Shown one piece after another: positions 7,231 through 13,198 of a stretch of 13,198 bases of DNA. The stretch's first letter is position 1; each line of letters starts with the position of its first letter. The notes under the pieces were generated by a model. The model was given only the letters and a program-made list of their open reading frames with translations. It did not search any database and was not told the origin of the DNA. The stretch is from Candidatus Aminicenantota bacterium (lineage in GTDB: Bacteria > Acidobacteriota > Aminicenantia > Aminicenantales > Saccharicenantaceae): assembly GCA_011048485.1 (NCBI GenBank), contig DSDX01000269.1:1-13198 (forward strand), given 5' to 3'. The position numbers and the translations under genes were made by a program.

Positions 7231-8553
7231 ATGTTCGAGCAGCTTTCCGGACGCCTCGAGAAGATGGTCAGGTTCCTCCGGGGCGAGGTCAAGGTCACCG
7301 AGAAGAACATTGCCGAGGCCCTGAAAATGATGCGCCTGGCCCTGCTCGAGGCCGACGTCAACTACAAGGTCGTCAAGGACTTCGAGGGCCGGATCAGGGA
7401 GCGGGCCCTGGGCGAGGAGGTCCTGAGCGGGCTCAATCCCGCTCAGCAGGTCATCAAGATCGTCCGCGACGAGATGGCCTCCATTCTGGGCGGGGCCCAG
7501 AAGCCGCTCCAGTTCGCGGGCCGCCCGCCCTCGGTCTTCATGCTCGTCGGCCTTCAGGGGAGCGGCAAGACGACGACCTGCGGCAAGCTAGCCCGCTGGG
7601 TCTCCGGCCTGGGGAGGCACCCCGTTCTGGCCTCGATCGACCTGAAGAGACCGGCCGCCCAGGACCAATTGAGGACGATCGCGGCGGGTCTCGGCTTCCC
7701 TTTCTTCGAAACGACCCCCGCCGGCAAGGCCTCCCCGGAGCGCGCCGCGCGGGAGCTGCTGGCCCACGCGGTCAACCGCGGCCTCGATCCCCTGATCGTC
7801 GATACGGCGGGCCGCCTCCACGTCGACGACGAGCTCATGGACGAGCTGCGCCTGGTCAAAGGTCTCCTCGACCCTGTCGAGGTCATCTACGTCGGCGACG
7901 CTATGACCGGGCAGGACGCCGTTCGGAGCGCCAAGGCCTTCGAGGAAAGGGTCGGGCTCACGGCCGTCATCCTGACCAAGCTCGACGGCGACGCCAGGGG
8001 AGGAGCGGCCCTGTCCATCGTCGCCGCGACGGGCCGCCCCATCAAGTTCATCGGGGTCGGGGAGAAGCCCGACAAGCTCGAGGTCTTCCATCCCGAGCGC
8101 ATGGCCTCTCGCATCCTAGGCATGGGGGACGTCCTCTCGCTCATCGAAAAGGCCCAGGACCAGGCCGACATCGCCGAGGCCGAGGAGATGGCCCGCAAGC
8201 TCCGCAAGCAGGAGTTCACTCTCGAGGATTTCAAGAAGCAGGTCGTCCAGATGCGGAAGATGGGCTCGCTGTCCGAGCTGCTGGGGCATCTTCCCCAGGC
8301 CGGTCCTTTCAAGGGCCTGGGCAAGGCCCAGATCGACGAATCCAAGATGGCCCGTTTCACGGCCATCATCGACTCGATGACGCCCGAGGAGCGGGCCGAC
8401 CCGCGCCTCCTCAACGGCAGCCGTCGGGCCCGCATCGCCCGCGGCAGCGGCCGGCCGGTCCACGAGGTCAATCAACTGGTCAAGCAGTTCCAGGAAATGC
8501 GGAAGATGATGAAAAGTGATTCCGTCCGCAAGCTCCTCGACGGCCTCAAATAA
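7231..8553 (+). CDS. ffh: Signal recognition particle GTPase Ffh (SRP54)
   Basis: A 440-residue protein with the full NG-M layout. It delivers ribosomes translating membrane proteins to FtsY and the translocon. The N domain is at about 1-90 (ALLEADVNYKVVKDF). The GTPase G1 loop is GLQGSGKTT (107-115), G3 is DTAGR (191-195), and TKLDGDARGG (249-258) holds the G4 motif. GVGEKPDKLEVFHPERMASRILGMGD (275-300) is the conserved linker start. The methionine-rich M domain (about 325-435) carries the SRP-RNA-binding SRRARIARGSG (398-408), where the commoner form reads 'SR..RIA.GSG'. The length is usual for bacteria. It is monocistronic by context: it has its own promoter, and the next gene starts 184 bp downstream from a separate promoter. 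No 4.5S RNA was recognised nearby. Confidence 0.98.
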   Translation: MFEQLSGRLEKMVRFLRGEVKVTEKNIAEALKMMRLALLEADVNYKVVKDFEGRIRERALGEEVLSGLNPAQQVIKIVRDEMASILGGAQKPLQFAGRPPSVFMLVGLQGSGKTTTCGKLARWVSGLGRHPVLASIDLKRPAAQDQLRTIAAGLGFPFFETTPAGKASPERAARELLAHAVNRGLDPLIVDTAGRLHVDDELMDELRLVKGLLDPVEVIYVGDAMTGQDAVRSAKAFEERVGLTAVILTKLDGDARGGAALSIVAATGRPIKFIGVGEKPDKLEVFHPERMASRILGMGDVLSLIEKAQDQADIAEAEEMARKLRKQEFTLEDFKKQVVQMRKMGSLSELLGHLPQAGPFKGLGKAQIDESKMARFTAIIDSMTPEERADPRLLNGSRRARIARGSGRPVHEVNQLVKQFQEMRKMMKSDSVRKLLDGLK

Positions 8554-8566
8554 GGTTCCTCCCCCG

Positions 8567-8656
8567 ATCCCGGGATGTCCCCCGGGGACGCGTCCCCATT
8601 CCGGAGATGACGCGCGATGGGAAGGCCCTCGAGCGGCTGTCCTCTCGGGGGGACAG
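8567..8656 (+). other. Cluster of GC-rich inverted repeats between ffh and rpsP, possible atypical terminator
   Basis: The gap after ffh holds ATCCCGGGAT (8567-8576), then GTCCCC (8577-8582), GGGGAC (8584-8589) and GTCCCC (8592-8597). The middle arm can pair with either neighbour; together the last two make the palindrome GGGGACGCGTCCCC. A further stem, CTGTCC (8637-8642) with GGACAG (8651-8656), follows. There is no T-tract, so this is not a standard intrinsic terminator. It could end ffh transcription with Rho or insulate the rpsP promoter just downstream. The structure is seen; the function is inferred. Confidence 0.3.
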
Positions 8657-8670
8657 AGACCCTTCCCCGG

Positions 8671-8699
8671 TTGACTTGCCCCCCGAATTCCGCTATGAT
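8671..8699 (+). promoter_or_regulatory. Predicted sigma70-type promoter of the rpsP-rnhB operon
   Basis: TTGACT (8671-8676) and TATGAT (8694-8699) are separated by 17 bases, one of the best promoter matches in the window. It gives a leader of about 31 bases before rpsP and should drive rpsP, khpA, rimM, trmD, rplS, rnhB and probably the TPR gene, since no other promoter or gap of size is seen among them. Confidence 0.7.
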
Positions 8700-8737
8700 T
8701 CACCAGCAAAGACCTCAACCACGGAAGTGAAACGCCA

Positions 8738-9001
8738 ATGATGACCATGCGCTTGATGAGATTCGGCACCAAGAAGAAGCCGACCTACCGGATCGTGGTG
8801 ATGGACTCGAAGAGAGCCCGCCAAAGCCAAGCCCTGGATATCCTGGGCACCTATACCCCCCTCGATGACCCCGCCGGCGTCCAGATCGACCTCGACAAGG
8901 CGAAGGCCTGGCTGGCCAAGGGCGTGCGGCCGTCGAGCACCGTCAAGTCCCTCTTGGACAGGGTCGCCAAGTCCGAGAAACCCGCTGATGTGAACGCATA
9001 A
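8738..9001 (+). CDS. rpsP: 30S ribosomal protein S16
   Basis: An 87-residue S16, an assembly protein of the 30S body. The core is canonical: MRLMRFGTKKKPTYRIVVMDSKRARQ, LDILGTYTPLDDP and later KAWLAKGVRPSSTVKSLLDR. The start is ambiguous among ATG 8738, 8741 and 8747. GGAAG at 8723-8727 is 10 bases from 8738, which favours the first. The N-terminus (MMTMRLMRFG) differs from the common MAVKIRL form. First gene of the operon; its stop overlaps the ribosome binding site of khpA. Confidence 0.97.
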   Translation: MMTMRLMRFGTKKKPTYRIVVMDSKRARQSQALDILGTYTPLDDPAGVQIDLDKAKAWLAKGVRPSSTVKSLLDRVAKSEKPADVNA

Positions 9002-9012
9002 AGGAGGTCACT

Positions 9013-9249
9013 GTGAAGGAACTCGTAGAACTCATTGCCAAGGCGTTGGTCGATCAGCCGGAGCGTGTCCAAGTCACCCAGCTCGAGGGCGAGCAGACCA
9101 CCATCCTCGAGCTCAAGGTCGCCCCAGAGGACCTGGGCAAGGTCATCGGCAAACAGGGACGGACGGCCCGGGCGATCCGGATCATCCTGGGCGCCGCGGG
9201 CATGAAGCTCAAGAGGCGCTTCAATCTCGAGATCATTGAAAAGGGCTGA
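9013..9249 (+). CDS. khpA: KH-domain RNA-binding protein KhpA (YlqC family)
   Basis: A 78-residue single-KH-domain protein in its usual place between rpsP and rimM. The GxxG RNA-binding loop is GKQG (46-49) in LGKVIGKQGRTARAIR, followed by the C-terminal helix and NLEIIEK. KhpA proteins bind RNA, often with KhpB/Jag, and affect cell size and mRNA stability in Firmicutes; the role in this lineage is not known. The start is GTG 9013, fixed by an almost ideal AAGGAGGT at 9001-9008 that begins on the last base of the rpsP stop codon. The 3' end overlaps the rimM start by 14 bp. Confidence 0.93.
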   Translation: MKELVELIAKALVDQPERVQVTQLEGEQTTILELKVAPEDLGKVIGKQGRTARAIRIILGAAGMKLKRRFNLEIIEKG

Positions 9250-9757
9250 CCTCGTCGCGCTCGGCAAGGTCGTCCGGAGCCAAGGGCGCGAAGGCCACCT
9301 CAAGCTTAGGCTCTACGAAAAGGGGCCGACCCGGTTCAAGTGCGCGAGGGTCTATCTGAGCCGGGGGGACGAGGTCGAGCCTTACGGGATCGAGTCCCTG
9401 ACCGTGGACCGCAACGCCACCATCCTCAAGCTCGCGGGCGTCGACACGCTGGACGCGGCCGACGCCCTGGCCGGCCGGGAGGTCCTCGTCGCCGAGTCGG
9501 ACTTTCCGGACCCCGGCGAGGACGTCTTTTACGACTTCCAGGTCATCGGGAGCCGCGTCCGGACCCGGGACGGCACCGAGATCGGCCGAGTCGCCGCGGT
9601 CTTGGACGCCGGAGGGTCCCTTCTCCTGGTCGTGAGGAGAGGCGACAGGGAAGTTTATGTCCCGTTCACGGAGCCCATCTGCGTCAGCGTGGACCGGGGC
9701 GCGAGAGAGGTGGTCATCGACCCTCCGGACGGCCTGTTGGACTTGAATGAGATTTGA
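9236..9757 (+). CDS. rimM: Ribosome maturation factor RimM
   Basis: A 173-residue 16S processing factor that helps 30S head assembly, acting with S19. The N-terminal RimM domain has LVALGKVVRSQGREGHLKLRLY (6-27) and LAGREVLVAESDFPD (78-92). The C-terminal PRC-barrel has FYDFQVIGSRVRTRDGTEIG (98-117) and YVPFTEPICVSVDRGAREVVIDPPDGLLDL (141-170). No ATG or GTG is available near the conserved N-terminus, so the start is TTG 9236, inside the khpA gene (14-bp overlap). The only purine signal is a short GAG a few bases upstream, so translation probably depends on coupling to khpA. trmD overlaps its 3' end by 11 bp. Confidence 0.94.
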   Translation: MKRADLVALGKVVRSQGREGHLKLRLYEKGPTRFKCARVYLSRGDEVEPYGIESLTVDRNATILKLAGVDTLDAADALAGREVLVAESDFPDPGEDVFYDFQVIGSRVRTRDGTEIGRVAAVLDAGGSLLLVVRRGDREVYVPFTEPICVSVDRGAREVVIDPPDGLLDLNEI

Positions 9758-10484
9758 TATAATCACGATTTTCCCGGAGATGTTCTCCGGCGTCTTCTCG
9801 GCCGGGGTCGTCAAAAAGGCCCTGGACCGGGGGATCGTCCGGATGGCGGTGCACGACCTGCGGGACTTCACGGCGGACAAGCACCGTCAGGTCGACGACC
9901 GGCCCTTCGGGGGGCTGGAAGGAATGGTCTTGAAGCCCGAGCCGATCTTTCGCGCCGTCGAGGCCGTCCGCGAGGAGGCCGGCGCCAAGGTCTACCTGCT
10001 CTCGCCCCAAGGCCGGACCCTGGACGCCCGGCTGGCCCGCGAGCTGGCCTCGGAGACGCAGGTCATCCTCATCTGCGGGCGCTACGAAGGCGTGGACGAG
10101 CGCGTCGCCGAGCACCTGGCCGACGGGGAGATCTCCATCGGCGACTTCGTCCTGTCGGGCGGGGAGTTGGCCGCCGCCGTGGTCGTGGACGCCGCCGCGC
10201 GCTTCGTCCCCGGCGTCGTAGGCAAGGAGGGCTCCGTCCGCAGCGATTCCTTCGCCGGCGGGATCCTGGCTTGCCCCCAGTACACGCGGCCGCGCGAGTT
10301 CCGCGGCCTCAAGGTGCCCCCCGTGCTCTTTTCGGGCGACCACAAGCGGATCGAGCGTTGGAGGCGCAGGAAGGCTTTGGAAAAAACGGCCCGGCAACGG
10401 CCGGACCTGGTCGAGCCCGGAGCCCTGTCCCCGGAGGACCGGGAGCTCCTGGAGGAAACTCCGCACGAAAGGAAGAGCTCATGA
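9747..10484 (+). CDS. trmD: tRNA (guanine-37-N1)-methyltransferase TrmD
   Basis: A 245-residue SPOUT-family enzyme that makes m1G37 in tRNAs and prevents +1 frameshifting. The N-terminus is MRFDIITIFPEMF. SAM-binding trefoil-knot parts are SPQGR (86-90), CGRYEGVDERV (110-120) and EISIGDFVLSGGEL (128-141). The catalytic arginine is R152 in DAAARFVPGV, and the catalytic aspartate equivalent to H. influenzae D169 is D167 in SDSFAGG. VPPVLFSGDHKRIERWR (190-206) is the C-terminal tRNA-recognition segment. Two conserved spots differ: VDDRPFGGLEGM instead of 'GGG.GM', and LACPQYTRP instead of 'LDCPHYTRP'. It overlaps rimM by 11 bp and rplS by 4 bp (ATGA). It has no strong ribosome binding site, so coupling is likely. 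Confidence 0.97.
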   Translation: MRFDIITIFPEMFSGVFSAGVVKKALDRGIVRMAVHDLRDFTADKHRQVDDRPFGGLEGMVLKPEPIFRAVEAVREEAGAKVYLLSPQGRTLDARLARELASETQVILICGRYEGVDERVAEHLADGEISIGDFVLSGGELAAAVVVDAAARFVPGVVGKEGSVRSDSFAGGILACPQYTRPREFRGLKVPPVLFSGDHKRIERWRRRKALEKTARQRPDLVEPGALSPEDRELLEETPHERKSS

Positions 10485-10825
10485 GCGTCATCACTGCGGT
10501 CGAAGATAAACACCTCAGGAAGGACCTCGCGCCCTTCGACATCGGCGACACCGTCAAGGTCCACGTCATCATCAGGGAAGGCGACAAGGAACGCGTCCAG
10601 ATCTTCCGCGGCGACGTCATCGCCAAGCGCGGCGGCGGGACCAAGGCCACCTTCACGGTCCGCAAGGTCTCTTTCGGCGTCGGCGTTGAGCGCGTCTTCC
10701 CCCTCCACTCCAAGATGATCAAGACGATCGAGGTCGTCCGCAAAGCCAAAGTCCGTCGGGCCAAGCTCTATTATCTGCGCGAACGGAAGGGCAAGGCCGC
10801 CCGGCTCAAAGAGCGCAAGGGCTGA
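10481..10825 (+). CDS. rplS: 50S ribosomal protein L19
   Basis: A 114-residue L19, located at the 30S-50S interface. The family pattern is clear: LRKDLAPFDIGDTVKVHV (12-29), REGDKERVQIFRGDVIAKRG (32-51), FTVRKVSFGVGVERVFPLHS (58-77) and KAKVRRAKLYYLRERKGKAAR (88-108). The start ATG 10481 shares bases with the trmD stop (ATGA), and AAAGGA at 10468-10473 lies 7 bases upstream. The same frame is open further upstream, but inside trmD, and is discarded. It is followed by rnhB after 11 bp. Confidence 0.98.
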   Translation: MSVITAVEDKHLRKDLAPFDIGDTVKVHVIIREGDKERVQIFRGDVIAKRGGGTKATFTVRKVSFGVGVERVFPLHSKMIKTIEVVRKAKVRRAKLYYLRERKGKAARLKERKG

Positions 10826-10836
10826 TCCCCGGGGCC

Positions 10837-11448
10837 GTGGCCAGCCTCAGGCTCGAGAAAAGGCTCGTCAGGGGCGGCGCCGGGACTATCGCCGGGACCG
10901 ACGAGGCGGGCCGAGGCTCGCTTTTCGGACCGGTCGTGGCGGCCGCGGTCGTCCTCCCGGCCGCATGGCTCTTCGGCCGTCCGCCGGCCTGGGCGTCCGA
11001 GATCGACGATTCCAAGCGCGTTCCCCCGGCCCGGCGCGCCCGGCTGGCCGCCGCCCTGCTCCGGGAAGCCTCGGGCGTGGGCCTGGGACTGGCCTCGGCG
11101 ACCGAGATCGACGAGCTCAACATCTACCGCGCGGCCCACCTGGCCATGGTCCGGGCCGTGGAGAACCTGCCCGATCCGCCCGACATCCTCCTTGTTGACG
11201 GGTTCCCGATAAAAGAGGTACATTACCGGCAGATGGGCGTTCCCCGGGGTGACCGGATCAGCCGGTCGATCGCCGCGGCCTCCATCGTAGCTAAGGTCTT
11301 CAGGGACGGGCTGATGAGGACGTTCGACGCTCTCTATGAAGGCTACGGGCTGGCCCGGAACAAGGGCTACGGGACTGAGGAACACCTCCGGGCGCTGAGG
11401 GAGCGTGGGCCGACGGGCCTGCACCGGACCTCCTTCAAGCTCGGTTGA
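10837..11448 (+). CDS. rnhB: Ribonuclease HII
   Basis: A 203-residue RNase HII that removes ribonucleotides embedded in DNA and RNA of RNA-DNA hybrids. Catalytic acids are D22 and E23 in TDEAGRG (21-27, including the GRG motif), D121 in LLVDGFP, and D157 in AASIVAKVFRD. The C-terminal NKGYGTEEHLRALRERG with HRTSF (174-200) carries the conserved tyrosine (Y178) that senses the ribonucleotide. DDSKRVPPARR (57-67) is the usual 'DSK..s...R' block. The start is GTG 10837 with only a loose GGGG upstream and no better alternative. It is the usual last gene of the rpsP-trmD-rplS group; a yraN-like gene, often next, is absent. Confidence 0.96.
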   Translation: MASLRLEKRLVRGGAGTIAGTDEAGRGSLFGPVVAAAVVLPAAWLFGRPPAWASEIDDSKRVPPARRARLAAALLREASGVGLGLASATEIDELNIYRAAHLAMVRAVENLPDPPDILLVDGFPIKEVHYRQMGVPRGDRISRSIAAASIVAKVFRDGLMRTFDALYEGYGLARNKGYGTEEHLRALRERGPTGLHRTSFKLG

Positions 11449-11459
11449 GGACGCGACTC

Positions 11460-13198
11460 ATGACGGTGCGCACCGATCGGGTCAGGATCGTCGAACAGGC
11501 CGAGAAGTTCGTCCGCGCCGGCCGGATCAAGGAGGCCATCGCGGAATACGAGAAGCTCGCGCTCGGCGATCCCCAGGACGTGGGCACGCTCAACATCATC
11601 GGCGATCTCTACATCCGCCTCGGCCAGAACGACCGGGCCATCCGCTCCTTCCAGAAAGTGGCCGAGGAGTACGAGCGGCGGGGCTTGTTCTCGCAGGCCC
11701 TGGCCATCTGCAAGAAGATCCACAAGCTCACGCCCGAATCCGCGGACTACGCCCTCAAGCTCGGCGAGCTCTACGCCCAGCAGGGTTTCGTGGCCGACGC
11801 CAAGAAGGTCTACGCCGCCGTCGCGGCTCGACTGACCGATGAGGGCAAGACGGACCAGGCCATCGCCATCCTCGATCGGATGGTCAAGCTCGACCGGGAT
11901 GACCACGAGGCCCGGAGGCATCTCGTCCGGCTCCAGCGGGAGTCCGGGAACCTCGAAGCGGCCCTGGACGAGCTCAACGAGGACGCCGAGGTCCACGCCG
12001 AGAAGGGCCGGCTCGACGAGGCTGCGGCCGTTCTTGCCGAGGCCCTGGCCCTGCGTCCGGGCGACCCGCGCAGCGTGATCGGGCTCGTCGATGTCTATAA
12101 GAAGCAGGACCGGCCCGACAAGGCCGTCGAGCTGCTCGAGAAGGAGCTGGCGGCCGCCCCCGACAACGTCCAGTTCCTCAGTACGCTCGGCAACGTCCAT
12201 TTCGAGGCCGGCGAGACCCAGAAGGCGGAGGAGATCTTCACCCGGATCGTCACCGGCCATCCGTTCAACGTCAATGCCCGGATCAAGCTGGGACGGATCC
12301 AGATCCTCAAGGATAAGCTCGACCAGGCCTACGAGTTGTTCGAGCCGCTGATCAACAATCTGGTCAAGAAGCACAAGGACGAGAAGGCCATCGGGCTGCT
12401 CGGGCTCATCCTGGAGAGCCAGAAGCCTCACCTACCGGCCCTCGGGCGCCTGGCCCTGATCTACCGCTCGAACAAGGAGGTCAAGAAGCTCGAGGTCGTG
12501 GACCGGGCCATCCTCGACGAGCTGCGCAAGCAGGGGGAGAAGGAGCGGATGGTCCCCGTCCTGAACGAGCTTCTCGAGCTCCATCCCGAAGACCCCGATC
12601 TCGCCCATGAGCTGAGGTCCCTCCGTCAGGAGCTGAGGATGCCGGTCGAGGACTCCCTGGACCAGACCCCTGAGCTCTCAGAGTTGGACCGCGAGGCGAT
12701 CCGCGAGGCCATGGGCCAGGCCGATCTCTATCTCCAACAGGGGCTCGTGCGCATCGCCCGCCGTCTGCTCGAGAATCTCCGCTTCCGATACCCCGAGGAC
12801 CCCCAGATCGCGCGGAAGATCGCCGTCCTCGACGAGGTCCGGACCCATATGGACGAGGACGAGATCCGAAAGAGGGTCGAGAAGACGACCATCCTCGAGG
12901 CCCAATACAAGGAACGGACGGCCGGCAAGAAAACCTTGGCGGGGAGCGCCGACGAGGCCCCGGAGGAACGGCCCAAGGCGGGGGCCAAGACCCGGCCGGC
13001 CGGCCCGTTCAAGGCCGAAGTCATCGACGGGGAGAAGGTCAGCACGGTCGACCTCTTCGCCGAGACGGACATCATCCCGTTCATCGCCGAGGCGCCCGCC
13101 TGCATTGCCATCTTCTCCAAGCCCAGCAAGTACTACCTGGAGAACGGCTGCCTTGCGGCGCAGAACATGCTCATCGCCGCCACCGCCCTGGGCATCCA
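11460..13198 (+). CDS. TPR-repeat protein, 3' end cut by the window edge, with nitroreductase-like tail
   Basis: The frame is open from ATG 11460 to the right edge, 579 codons. GAGGA (11447-11451), overlapping the rnhB stop, is 8 bases upstream, so it probably belongs to the same operon. Residues about 8-460 are nearly all helical with TPR-like units, for example ALNIIG-type turns at 43-75 (GDLYIRLGQNDRAIRSFQKV), 97-120 (LGELYAQQGFVADAKKVY), 240-265 (LGNVHFEAGETQKAEEIFTRI) and 274-300. A charged low-complexity linker covers about 482-520. There is no signal peptide, so a cytoplasmic scaffold is likely. From about residue 534 the sequence changes character: FIAEAPACIAIF, KYYLENGCLAAQNMLIAATALGI (541-579) looks like the middle of an FMN nitroreductase. 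The TPR part is secure; the tail may be an artefact (see findings). Confidence 0.85.
   Translation, partial: MTVRTDRVRIVEQAEKFVRAGRIKEAIAEYEKLALGDPQDVGTLNIIGDLYIRLGQNDRAIRSFQKVAEEYERRGLFSQALAICKKIHKLTPESADYALKLGELYAQQGFVADAKKVYAAVAARLTDEGKTDQAIAILDRMVKLDRDDHEARRHLVRLQRESGNLEAALDELNEDAEVHAEKGRLDEAAAVLAEALALRPGDPRSVIGLVDVYKKQDRPDKAVELLEKELAAAPDNVQFLSTLGNVHFEAGETQKAEEIFTRIVTGHPFNVNARIKLGRIQILKDKLDQAYELFEPLINNLVKKHKDEKAIGLLGLILESQKPHLPALGRLALIYRSNKEVKKLEVVDRAILDELRKQGEKERMVPVLNELLELHPEDPDLAHELRSLRQELRMPVEDSLDQTPELSELDREAIREAMGQADLYLQQGLVRIARRLLENLRFRYPEDPQIARKIAVLDEVRTHMDEDEIRKRVEKTTILEAQYKERTAGKKTLAGSADEAPEERPKAGAKTRPAGPFKAEVIDGEKVSTVDLFAETDIIPFIAEAPACIAIFSKPSKYYLENGCLAAQNMLIAATALGI

Noticed and set aside
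10271..10480. N-terminal extension of rplS into trmD.
   Set aside because: L19 proteins begin close to the residues encoded at 10481, which has a good ribosome binding site; the extension is trmD read in another frame.

Overview
The window is a GC-rich, gene-dense stretch of bacterial chromosome. There are eight complete core-metabolism or information genes, five other complete genes, and one partial gene at each end. Gene content fits a free-living Gram-negative-type bacterium: a membrane-anchored HlyD/MacA-type periplasmic adaptor, a DUF4388 (PATAN-type) protein and a long TPR protein sit beside housekeeping genes. The flavour is that of Acidobacteriota or Candidatus Aminicenantota, but this is an impression from protein style and base composition, not a demonstrated placement. 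No IS element, phage gene, CRISPR array, tRNA or rRNA was recognised.

Layout. (1) Positions 1-3708, minus strand. A MacA/HlyD-type adaptor, a LolD/MacB-type ABC ATPase and a Yip1-family membrane protein form a tight operon (4-bp overlap, then a 3-bp gap). A DUF4388 protein with its own promoter follows and runs off the left edge. No FtsX/MacB-type permease is present. (2) Positions 3842-5159, plus strand. An inositol-monophosphatase-family enzyme overlaps a small secreted LecA/PA-IL-like lectin-domain protein by 11 bp. (3) Positions 5173-7059, minus strand. The accB-accC operon encodes the biotin carrier and biotin carboxylase of acetyl-CoA carboxylase, and converges on the lectin gene with a 13-bp gap. 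(4) Positions 7231-8553, plus strand. ffh encodes the SRP GTPase and is divergent from accBC. (5) Positions 8738-13198, plus strand. This is the classic rpsP-khpA-rimM-trmD-rplS-rnhB translation operon, followed 11 bp later by a TPR protein that runs off the right edge.

Promoters are unusually legible. Five sites match TTGnCn-N17-TAnnnT, upstream of DUF4388, the phosphatase, accBC, ffh and rpsP. A sixth, upstream of the adaptor operon, has a perfect TATAAT but a weaker -35. Two of them lie so close to the start codon that leaderless or nearly leaderless mRNAs are predicted.

The oddest signal is at the right edge. The open frame of the TPR protein runs without a break into about 45 residues that look like the middle of an FMN nitroreductase, without the nitroreductase N-terminus. 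This is either an unusual fusion or, more likely, a chimeric junction near a contig end. I found no convincing undescribed multi-gene system. The best candidate for something new is the adaptor-ATPase-Yip1 cassette that lacks a permease.
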